A stretch of 7,539 bases of DNA. Origin: JBKQHQ01 sp052148715 (GTDB lineage: Bacteria > Pseudomonadota > Alphaproteobacteria > Rhizobiales > Xanthobacteraceae). Below are positions 1 to 5,759 of this stretch, one piece after another. Every line of letters begins with the position of its first letter. Position 1 is the first letter of the stretch. The stretch covers positions 1-7,539 of the forward strand of contig JBKQHQ010000047.1 in assembly GCA_052148715.1 (NCBI GenBank). Direction: 5' to 3'. The notes beneath the pieces were generated by a model. It was not told the DNA's origin, searched no databases, and worked only from the letters and a program-made list of their open reading frames with translations. The translations under genes and the position numbers were made by a program.

Positions 1-1175
1 TCAACGATGTCCGACCATTCCTGCATCATGTGCCGACGCTGTACTTCGTATTCGGCCTTGTTGTAGACGCCGCGAGAGGATCGGCCGTCCTCATGCGCAA
101 GGCACTTCTCAATCCAGTCGCTGTTAAACCCCAGCTCATTCAAGAGCGTCGACCCGGTCCGTCGCAGATCGTGGACGGTGAACGGCTCAAGGGGCAGGCC
201 CTCTTGCTTGGCCTGCTCAACAACGGAATAGGTCACGCGATTGAAGGTCGCCCGGGACATCGGCGCGTCCGCATCATATCGCGAGGGAAGCAGGTAACGT
301 GAGTTTCCTGCACAAGTCTTCAGGGCAATGAGAATGTCGAGCATCTGACGCGACAGGTAAACATTGTGCGCTTTCGAGCGCTTCATTCGCTCCTTCGGAA
401 TCGTCCAGACGGCATTCTCAAAATCAACTTCGTCCCAGATCGCATCCTGCAGTTCGCTCTTGCGGACCATCGACAAGAGGAAGAACCGCATCCCAAGCCG
501 AATGGTGGGCAGCGTCGGGACTTTCTCTAAGACTTTGAACAGAACCCGAATCTCGGAGGGAGACAGCGACCGATCCTTCGGCACGAAAGTCGCAATCGAC
601 GCAGGGCCAACCTCCTCCGCGGGGTTGGCAACCTTCTCGCCGTGAAGGATCGCAAACCCGTAGATCTGCTTCAAGATATCCCGCACGTGGATGGCCGTTG
701 CTGGCGCGCCGCGATCAACGATGCTGGCGCAGTGCGCTCGCAGGTCATCCGGGAAAATTTCCGTCAGCAGCCTGTTGCGCCAAACCGGAAGCAGCTCGCG
801 CTCGAAGATCGAGCGTCGCATCGCGCGCGTGCTATCCGCCATCGGTGCCGCGGTCAGCCACTTCTCCCCAAACTCCCCAAAGCTCTTGGACTCCTTCAGG
901 CGCCGCTTCTCACGCTGCTTTTCGATCGCCGGCGAGATCCCATCGGCGATGTTGCGCCTCGCGTCGATGCACTTCTCTCGTGCCCGGGCGAGCGACAATC
1001 CGTCGGGTCCATATTTGCCGAGATAGATCGTCTCCCGACGCCCGTTCAGACGGTAGTCCATCCGAAAAGAGAGCGCGCCCTTGGTCGTGACATGGACATA
1101 CATCCCGTCGCGATCCGCGACCTTGTAGTCTTTTTCCTTCGGTTTCAGAGCTTTAATTGCCACGTCCGTCAGCAT
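1..1175 (-). CDS. P4-family tyrosine integrase, 3' end beyond the window
   Basis: Site-specific recombinase that would insert and excise a mobile element. The frame gives 391 residues before the left edge. The N-terminus (about residues 1-95, LTDVAIKALKPKEKDYKVAD then a YLGKYG segment) matches the arm-binding domain of P4-type integrases (DUF4102). Residues about 98-185 fit the SAM-like core-binding domain. The catalytic domain has Arg238 in MVRKSEL, a basic KERMKRSK strand at 261-268, HDLRR with His335 and Arg338, LAH with His361, and the nucleophile Tyr371 in VYNKAEY, so the visible active site is complete. P4-type integrases are usually about 400 residues, so only a short tail should be missing. 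The ATG at 1175 has a GAGG six to seven bases upstream and an in-frame TGA further back without another ATG between. It lies 291 bp past the guaA stop on the same strand, the usual arrangement for guaA-targeting islands. Its codons look less GC-rich than those of the gua genes, consistent with horizontal transfer. Family assignment is firm; current activity is unknown. Confidence 0.93.
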   Translation of the reverse strand, partial: MLTDVAIKALKPKEKDYKVADRDGMYVHVTTKGALSFRMDYRLNGRRETIYLGKYGPDGLSLARAREKCIDARRNIADGISPAIEKQREKRRLKESKSFGEFGEKWLTAAPMADSTRAMRRSIFERELLPVWRNRLLTEIFPDDLRAHCASIVDRGAPATAIHVRDILKQIYGFAILHGEKVANPAEEVGPASIATFVPKDRSLSPSEIRVLFKVLEKVPTLPTIRLGMRFFLLSMVRKSELQDAIWDEVDFENAVWTIPKERMKRSKAHNVYLSRQMLDILIALKTCAGNSRYLLPSRYDADAPMSRATFNRVTYSVVEQAKQEGLPLEPFTVHDLRRTGSTLLNELGFNSDWIEKCLAHEDGRSSRGVYNKAEYEVQRRHMMQEWSDIV

Positions 1176-1466
1176 GCCACACCTCGCCAGAAAACTACCG
1201 TCAGGCAATTTCGGCAGACCAAAGATCAGAAAACATGTGTATTTTCAGATCACTAGACGATAAAAACTACCGTCATATGCCCGCGCGACCATGACGGTAG
1301 TCGCGATTGTGACGAGAGGCAATGGGGTCGACCACCGTCAGTCGCGCCGTCAGGTCGGATTTCTGCGCTCCGATAGTCGCCGATAGATGATGACATGTTT
1401 ATTTATTTTTTTCAGTGCCTTATGGTGTTTTCCGGATAGCCTGGAATGCTCCCGGATGGGCTTAAA
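1176..1466. other. Non-coding integrase leader and island boundary
   Basis: This 291-bp gap between the guaA stop and the integrase start holds no convincing gene. It carries repeated TGACGG-type motifs (described separately), a perfect 6-bp inverted repeat CGCGAC/GTCGCG at 1284-1289 and 1300-1305, and an AT-rich tract at about 1387-1431 including a run of seven T. The composition contrasts with the GC-rich guaA beside it. It should contain the integrase promoter and, by analogy with other P4-type elements, integrase-binding sites. I cannot place a -35/-10 pair with confidence, and I see no hairpin followed by a T-run that would terminate guaA transcription. Confidence 0.6.
1194..1352. repeat. 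TGACGGTAGT-type motif cluster upstream of the integrase
   Basis: Read on the integrase strand, the 13-mer TGACGGTAGTTTT occurs exactly twice, at 1191-1203 and 1263-1275. Its 10-base core appears inverted at 1292-1301, and a one-mismatch copy (TGACGGTGGT) lies at 1331-1340. Shorter TGACGG copies lie at 1347-1352 and, inside the integrase coding start, at 1166-1171. Counting the TGACGG hexamer, that is six copies in under 190 bp, five in one orientation and one inverted. Clustered repeats beside an integrase gene are typical of arm-type integrase sites or of sites for an excision or repressor protein. Which of these applies is inference. Confidence 0.7.
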
Positions 1467-1490
1467 TCATTCCCACTCGATCGTCCCCGG
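1467..1490. other. Probable attachment site (guaA 3' end)
   Basis: The last codons of guaA, encoding GTIEWE and the stop, are strongly conserved in GMP synthases. The 3' end of guaA is an established insertion hotspot for genomic islands with P4-type integrases. Here GC-rich guaA sequence stops and AT-richer sequence with an integrase begins immediately after the TGA, which marks one end of the element. The exact core length cannot be set because the second copy, expected at the far end of the island, is outside the window. A short inverted repeat, GGAATG at 1443-1448 and CATTCC at 1468-1473, straddles the junction; its meaning is unclear. Confidence 0.6.
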
Positions 1491-3065
1491 CGGCTTCGAC
1501 GTCACGTCATACACCACCCGGTTGACCCCCTTCACCTCGTTGACGATGCGCGTCGCCACATGGCCGAGGAAGCGCATGTCGAAGGGATAGAAGTCCGCCG
1601 TCATGCCGTCGGTCGAGGAGACGGCGCGCAGCCCGACGACGTAGTCGTAGGTGCGGTAGTCGCCCATCACGCCGACCGTCTTCACCGGCAGGATCACGGC
1701 GAAGGCTTGCCAGATGTCGTCGTAAAGCCCGGCGCGAAGAATCTCCTCGACAAAAATCTCGTCGGTCAGGCGCAGGATATCGAGCTTCTCGGGGGTGATC
1801 GCGCCGGGGCAGCGGATGGCGAGGCCCGGGCCCGGGAACGGATGGCGGCCGACGAAGGCGTCGGGCAGGCCGAGCTCGCGGCCGAGCGCGCGCACCTCGT
1901 CCTTGAACAGCTCGCGCAGCGGCTCGACGAGCTGCATGTGCATCCGCTCGGGCAGGCCGCCCACATTGTGGTGCGACTTGATCGTCACCGAAGGGCCGCC
2001 GGTGAAGGAGACGCTCTCGATCACGTCGGGATAGAGCGTGCCTTGCGCCAGGAATTCGGCGCCGCCGAGTTTCTTGGCCTCGGCCTCGAACACGTCGATG
2101 AAGAGCTTGCCGATGGTCTTGCGCTTGACCTCCGGGTCCTCGACCCCGGCGAGGGCGTCGAGAAATTTTGCCTGCGCGTTCACGTGCACGAGCGGGATGT
2201 TGTAGCTGTCGCGGAAGAGCGCGACGACCTTCTCGGCCTCGCCGAGCCGCAGGAGGCCGTGGTCGACGAAGACGCAGGTGAGCTGCGCGCCGATCGCCTG
2301 GTGGATCAGCACCGCGGCGACCGCCGAATCGACGCCGCCGGAGAGGCCGCAGATCACCCTCCCCTTCCCCACCTGGGCGCGGATTTTTTCGATCGCCTCG
2401 TCCTTGAAGGCGCGCATGGTCCAGTCGCCGCGGCATAAGGCGATCTTGCGCACGAAATTGCGCAGGAGCGCCGCGCCGTGCGGGGTGTGCATCACCTCGA
2501 GATGGAATTGGGTGGCGTAGAACCGGCGCTCCTCGTCGGCGATGACGGCGATCGGCGCATTGGCGGAGGTGCCGATGGTGCGGAAACCCGCGGGCAGCTT
2601 GGTGACCCGGTCGCCGTGGCTCATCCAGACCGGATAGCGCTCGCCCTTGCGCCACACGCCCTCGAACCAGGGGCTGTCGGCGACGACCTCCACCTCGGCG
2701 CGGCCGAACTCGCGGTGATGGCCGGCCTCCACCATGCCGCCGAGCTGCTGCGCCATGGCCTGCTCGCCGTAGCAGATGCCGAGCACCGGCACGCCGGCCG
2801 CATAGATCGACGCCGGCGCGAGCGGCGCGTCCTTGTCCAACACCGATGCCGGGCCGCCCGAGAGAATGACCGCCTTGGGACGCATCCGCGCGAACGCCGC
2901 CTCGGCCTTCTGATAGGGCACGATCTCCGAATAGACGCCCTCCTCGCGCACCCGGCGCGCGATGAGTTGCGTCACCTGCGAGCCCAGATCGACGATGAGG
3001 ATCTTGTCGTGGCCGGCAGCGGCGACGGCGGGGGGGTCGGGTTGGTCTTTCTGGGCGGGGCTCAT
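1467..3065 (-). CDS. guaA: GMP synthase (glutamine-hydrolysing)
   Basis: Cytosolic enzyme that aminates XMP to GMP using ATP and glutamine, the last step of GMP synthesis. From the ATG at 3065 it has 532 residues, usual for the family. The N-terminal class I glutamine amidotransferase domain (about residues 19-210) shows LSGGP, GICYGEQ with nucleophile Cys98, and QFHLE with His188 and Glu190, so the Cys-His-Glu triad is present. The ATP-pyrophosphatase domain has the PP-loop SGGVDS at 242-247 and AQGTLYPDVIES at about 340-351. The dimerisation domain contains RHPFPGPGLAIR and ends in the conserved PGTIEWE. Leu189 sits where many homologues have Pro (HPE); this should be tolerated. Start choice is open: the frame extends to a TTG at 3101 with a GTG between, and none of the three has a clear Shine-Dalgarno. 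The ATG gives a normal-length leader before HDKILIVDLGSQ. The gene follows the methyltransferase gene after 208 bp interrupted by a palindromic repeat, so it may have its own promoter. A mobile element adjoins its 3' end. Confidence 0.98.
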   Translation of the reverse strand: MSPAQKDQPDPPAVAAAGHDKILIVDLGSQVTQLIARRVREEGVYSEIVPYQKAEAAFARMRPKAVILSGGPASVLDKDAPLAPASIYAAGVPVLGICYGEQAMAQQLGGMVEAGHHREFGRAEVEVVADSPWFEGVWRKGERYPVWMSHGDRVTKLPAGFRTIGTSANAPIAVIADEERRFYATQFHLEVMHTPHGAALLRNFVRKIALCRGDWTMRAFKDEAIEKIRAQVGKGRVICGLSGGVDSAVAAVLIHQAIGAQLTCVFVDHGLLRLGEAEKVVALFRDSYNIPLVHVNAQAKFLDALAGVEDPEVKRKTIGKLFIDVFEAEAKKLGGAEFLAQGTLYPDVIESVSFTGGPSVTIKSHHNVGGLPERMHMQLVEPLRELFKDEVRALGRELGLPDAFVGRHPFPGPGLAIRCPGAITPEKLDILRLTDEIFVEEILRAGLYDDIWQAFAVILPVKTVGVMGDYRTYDYVVGLRAVSSTDGMTADFYPFDMRFLGHVATRIVNEVKGVNRVVYDVTSKPPGTIEWE

Positions 3066-3131
3066 GGGCACCGCATTACGCGACGCGGGATGTCCGGGCA
3101 ACTGAGCATGCTGACCCTAACCTCTCGCGAT

Positions 3132-3234
3132 GTCATTCCGGGACGCGAGCGCAGCTCGCGGGCCCGGAAACCAGTAATCACAGGCTGGGGTTACTGGGTT
3201 CCGGGCTCGCCGCTTCGCGGCGCCCCGGAATGAC
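3132..3234. repeat. Large intergenic palindromic repeat with three nested hairpins
   Basis: Outer arms GTCATTCCGGG (from 3132) and CCCCGGAATGAC (to 3234) are near-perfect complements. Inside are three hairpins: CGCGAGC/GCTCGCG at 3144-3160 with a GCA loop; CCCGGAAACCAGTAA at 3163-3177 with its partner at 3191-3205 (14 of 15 bases pair); and GCCGC/GCGGC at 3209-3221 with a TTC loop. The whole could fold like a cloverleaf. From memory it resembles a dispersed intergenic element of Bradyrhizobium-like genomes; a genome-wide count would settle that. It lies between the methyltransferase gene and guaA. If transcribed it would form a strong structure about 70 bases upstream of the guaA start and could affect read-through or mRNA stability. 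Confidence 0.85.
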
Positions 3235-3273
3235 GGCGGTAAACGTCGGGCGCCAATAAAAAAGAACGCCTCG

Positions 3274-4575
3274 CTACGCCGCCTTGCGCAGCACGGCGAC
3301 AAAGAACCCGTCGGTGTCGGTGCGGCGCGGGGTCATCAGCAGGCCCTCGGCTGAGACCAATACGGCGCGCGAGAACAGGAAGCTGCGCTCGCCGAGCGCC
3401 TGCATCACCTCCGCCGGCGGAATAATCTCGAAGCCGGAATGGCGGGTGAGGAACTCGCGCACCTGCGCGCCGTTCTCGGCCTCGAGCACCGAGCAGGTCA
3501 CATAGGCGATGCGGCCGCCCGGCTTGACCAGGGCAGCGGCCTGATCGAGCGCCCTCGCCTGCTCTTGCGCGCGCTGCTCCAGCGCGCCCGGGCGTATGCG
3601 CCATTTGGCGTCCGGGTTGCGGCGCCAGGCGCCGGTGCCGCTGCAGGGCGCGTCGATGAGCACCAGATCGGCGCGGCCGGCAAGGTCGGCGACGGCATCA
3701 GTTTCCGCGCGCGGCGTGCGCACCTGCACATTGCGCGCGCCGGCGCGCTCGAGTCGGGCATGGATCGGGGCGAGCCGGCGCTTGTCGCGGTCGGTCGCAA
3801 AAATCTGCCCGCGGTTCTCCATGGCGGCCGCCATCGCCAGCGTCTTCCCGCCGGCGCCGGCGCAAAGGTCGACGACCTGATCGCCGGGTTTCGCGCCGGC
3901 GAGCAGCGCCGCAAGCTGCGAGCCCTCGTCCTGGATCTCGATCAGGCCCTTGATGAAGGCGGGTTCCGCGTGGATGGCCGGGCTCTTTGCCTCCGGGTCG
4001 ACCTTTATGCGCAGGCCGACCGGCGACCAGCGGGTCGGCGACGGTGCGAGATCGGCAAGCTCGGTTGCGATCTCCTCGCGCTGCGCCAGCAACGTATTGA
4101 CGCGCAAGTCGAGGGGCGCGCGGCGCGCCAACGCCGCCGCCTCCACCGCCCGCTCCTCGCCAAAGCTTGCGGCCAGCAGAGGATCGAGCCATTCGGGATA
4201 ATCGCCGATGACCGTGGGCGGCGCGTCATCGAGCGTCGCCGGGGCAAGCCGCGCGCGCTCCGCCGTCGTCAGCGGCGACGGCGCGAAGCGGACGCCGCTC
4301 GCAAGCAGGCCTATCGCTTCGGCGTCAAGCCCGCGCTCGACCTTGAGCATGCCGAGGAGGACGGCGCGCGGGGTGTCCTCGCCCATGATCCAGGCGGCGG
4401 AGGCCCTGCGGCGCAGCGCATCATAGACGAGGCCCGCAATGGCGGCACGGTCGCCGGAACCGGCAAAGCGGTGCCCGAGCCCCCAATCCTTGAGCGCATC
4501 CGCGGCCGGACGCCGTCTTGCTGCAATCTCGCCGATGATGTCGATCGCCGCCGCGAGGCGGCCGGAGGGGGTCAT
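3274..4575 (-). CDS. RsmB/NOP2-family RNA m5C methyltransferase
   Basis: S-adenosylmethionine-dependent enzyme expected to methylate C5 of a cytosine in RNA, most likely 16S rRNA; the exact target cannot be read from sequence. The protein has 433 residues. An N-terminal NusB-like helical region (about 1-130, with WGLGHRFAGSGDRAAIAGLV at 31-50) precedes the catalytic domain. IQDEGSQ at 214-220 opens the cofactor domain and VDLCAGAGGKT at 235-245 is the SAM-binding motif I. DAPCSGTG contains Cys311 and YVTCSV contains Cys361, the two cysteines needed for release and for covalent catalysis in this family, so the enzyme looks intact. The ATG at 4575 lies 9 bases after the stop of the upstream gene, suggesting co-transcription. 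A possible AAGGA is unusually close to the start, so translational coupling is plausible. The N-terminal arrangement resembles RsmB, but orthology to E. coli rsmB is uncertain, so no symbol is given. Confidence 0.93.
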   Translation of the reverse strand: MTPSGRLAAAIDIIGEIAARRRPAADALKDWGLGHRFAGSGDRAAIAGLVYDALRRRASAAWIMGEDTPRAVLLGMLKVERGLDAEAIGLLASGVRFAPSPLTTAERARLAPATLDDAPPTVIGDYPEWLDPLLAASFGEERAVEAAALARRAPLDLRVNTLLAQREEIATELADLAPSPTRWSPVGLRIKVDPEAKSPAIHAEPAFIKGLIEIQDEGSQLAALLAGAKPGDQVVDLCAGAGGKTLAMAAAMENRGQIFATDRDKRRLAPIHARLERAGARNVQVRTPRAETDAVADLAGRADLVLIDAPCSGTGAWRRNPDAKWRIRPGALEQRAQEQARALDQAAALVKPGGRIAYVTCSVLEAENGAQVREFLTRHSGFEIIPPAEVMQALGERSFLFSRAVLVSAEGLLMTPRRTDTDGFFVAVLRKAA

Positions 4576-4584
4576 GTCCTTTGT

Positions 4585-5226
4585 TTATTGGCGCGCGCGA
4601 GTGGTCGCCTTCTTGCGCGGGTGGGCCTTGCGGTGCGCGTTCACCTCCGCAAGCGTTTGCTTCGCCCGATGATGCACGCGTTCGGGATCGATATTGGGCG
4701 GATGGTCGCCTGCGTCCAACGAGGCCATGATCCGCTGCAGGCAATCGGCATCATGCTCGTCGCGATACGGCTTCAGATCGAGATCGGCCGGGACCTTGGT
4801 CAAGCGCTCGTCGCCGGCCCGCTTCACGTTGCGCTGCATGAACTTGTCGTAGGCACGCCACTCGATGCCGGCCGCGCGCACCGCACCTTGCTCCGCGCGC
4901 AGCGCGATCTGATGCGCATGCAGGTAATGCAGGCCGAGCTGATCGATCAGCGTCTTCTCCACCTCCTCATGCAGGATCAGAAAACGGTCGGTGTGAATCA
5001 CGCGGCCCTGGTAACGAAAGGATTCCGGCATGTGCCGATCGATGTAGATCGTCTTGCCGTCGTTGCTGTAGCCGGCGAGGTAGGGAATGTCGTGCGCGCG
5101 GTCGAACTTCTTGACCCGGCGCGCGATGGCATCGAGCGCGCGGTCCATCATCAGGCGCGACACGAACCAATTAGGAAGCCTGAGCTTTCGGTGCGGCGCT
5201 TCCGGATGACAGAAATCGAGCGGCAT
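4585..5226 (-). CDS. Uncharacterised 213-residue protein with His/Glu-rich centre
   Basis: I do not recognise a named family. The start is well supported: AGGGAGGAGA lies a few bases before the ATG at 5226, although Met26 and Met27 are internal alternatives. No signal peptide or membrane segment is visible, so it is probably cytosolic. Residues 45-70 (HDIPYLAGYSNDGKTIYIDR onward) look like beta-strands. They are followed by RFLILHEEVEKTL with His86, Glu87, Glu88 and Glu90, then HYLHAHQIALRAE with His100, His103, His105 and Glu112. The clustered His and Glu could bind a metal, but this is not a canonical HExxH site. The C-terminus (about 183-213) is strongly basic (HRKAHPRKKATTRAR), possibly disordered or nucleic-acid binding. 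It ends 9 bases before the methyltransferase gene and probably shares its transcript. A repeat separates it from the MAPEG gene upstream. Real gene: likely. Function: unknown. Confidence 0.8.
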   Translation of the reverse strand: MPLDFCHPEAPHRKLRLPNWFVSRLMMDRALDAIARRVKKFDRAHDIPYLAGYSNDGKTIYIDRHMPESFRYQGRVIHTDRFLILHEEVEKTLIDQLGLHYLHAHQIALRAEQGAVRAAGIEWRAYDKFMQRNVKRAGDERLTKVPADLDLKPYRDEHDADCLQRIMASLDAGDHPPNIDPERVHHRAKQTLAEVNAHRKAHPRKKATTRARQ

Positions 5227-5250
5227 TGTTTCTCCTCCCTGCGAAAGCTC

Positions 5251-5322
5251 CGTAGGGCGGGTAAGCCGAAGGCGTAACCCGCCGCCTTGACGGCGGATTA
5301 CGCTTCGCTAATCCGCCCTACG
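5251..5322. repeat. Palindromic repeat overlapping the MAPEG gene stop
   Basis: Outer arms CGTAGGGCGG at 5251-5260 and CCGCCCTACG at 5313-5322 are perfect complements. Inside are an imperfect hairpin at about 5259-5280 (GGGTAAGCC/GGCGTAACCC) and one at about 5290-5317 (GGCGGATTA...TAATCCGCC). The GTAGGGCGGATTAGC-type sequence resembles a dispersed intergenic repeat I recall from several proteobacteria; copy number here cannot be tested. The right arm overlaps the last codon of the MAPEG gene and provides its TAG stop. The left end lies 24 bases upstream of the next gene's start. Confidence 0.85.
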
Positions 5323-5743
5323 ACAAGCCCAAAAGGATGCGCACGGCGTAGATCGCCCACATGATCAAGAGCACCACCGCCCCGACCCCGTAAGCCGCGC
5401 CGCGCAAGCGCACCCGGTTGCTGGTGCAGTGGATGTAGGCTTGGACGATGCGCGACAGCACGAAGATCCAAGCCATGACGACGAACAGCAAATCCGCGTG
5501 CCGCGTGACCCAGGCAAGGATCGTCAGCACATAGAACAGGACCGGAAGCTCGAACTGGTTTTGAAACGAATAGGCAACCTGAAGCGCCCCGGTCGGCCAA
5601 TTCGGCTGGCGCAGCGCAATGTCGCGGGCCTGAACTTGACCGGCGCGGAGCGCTTCCGAGCGCAGCTGCCCCATCCAGATCAGCAACGCAAAGGTCAGCG
5701 CCACTTCAACCAATAACGGGAGCAGGACAGCTTGAATGGACAT
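5318..5743 (-). CDS. MAPEG-family small membrane protein
   Basis: The 141-residue protein has four hydrophobic stretches at about 4-24, 65-80, 84-104 and 116-138, fitting the four-helix MAPEG fold (membrane-associated proteins in eicosanoid and glutathione metabolism). The loop before helix 2 contains SFQNQFELPVLFYVL at 59-73, the NQFE-type signature of the family, and SNRVRLRG at 108-115 also fits. Eukaryotic members are glutathione-dependent enzymes; most bacterial ones, this one included, have no assigned substrate. The ATG at 5743 lies 16 bases after the guaB stop, so it is probably translated from the guaB transcript, although no strong Shine-Dalgarno is seen. The TAG stop lies inside the arm of a palindromic repeat, so the native C-terminus may have been altered by repeat insertion. 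All four helices remain and the length is normal. Confidence 0.87.
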   Translation of the reverse strand: MSIQAVLLPLLVEVALTFALLIWMGQLRSEALRAGQVQARDIALRQPNWPTGALQVAYSFQNQFELPVLFYVLTILAWVTRHADLLFVVMAWIFVLSRIVQAYIHCTSNRVRLRGAAYGVGAVVLLIMWAIYAVRILLGLS

Positions 5744-5759
5744 TGCAGTTGGCGCGCCT

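Noticed and set aside
642..1256. Plus-strand open frames of 111-204 codons over the integrase
   Set aside because: They are antisense shadows; the minus-strand frame gives a clear P4-type integrase with all catalytic motifs.
1191..1352. CRISPR array or replication iterons
   Set aside because: The copies are short, unevenly spaced and in both orientations, with no equal spacers, no cas genes and no replication gene nearby.
1387..1590. 67-codon plus-strand frame at the guaA junction
   Set aside because: It spans the element boundary and the antisense of guaA, with no supported ribosome-binding site.
3255..3290. Terminator after the methyltransferase gene
   Set aside because: The minus strand has a T-rich run just past the stop codon, but no complementary stem precedes it.
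3439..5277. Long plus-strand frame of 612 codons
   Set aside because: It is antisense to the methyltransferase gene and the unknown gene. Its composition is rich in Arg, Ala and Gly with no recognisable domain, as expected for a shadow in GC-rich DNA.
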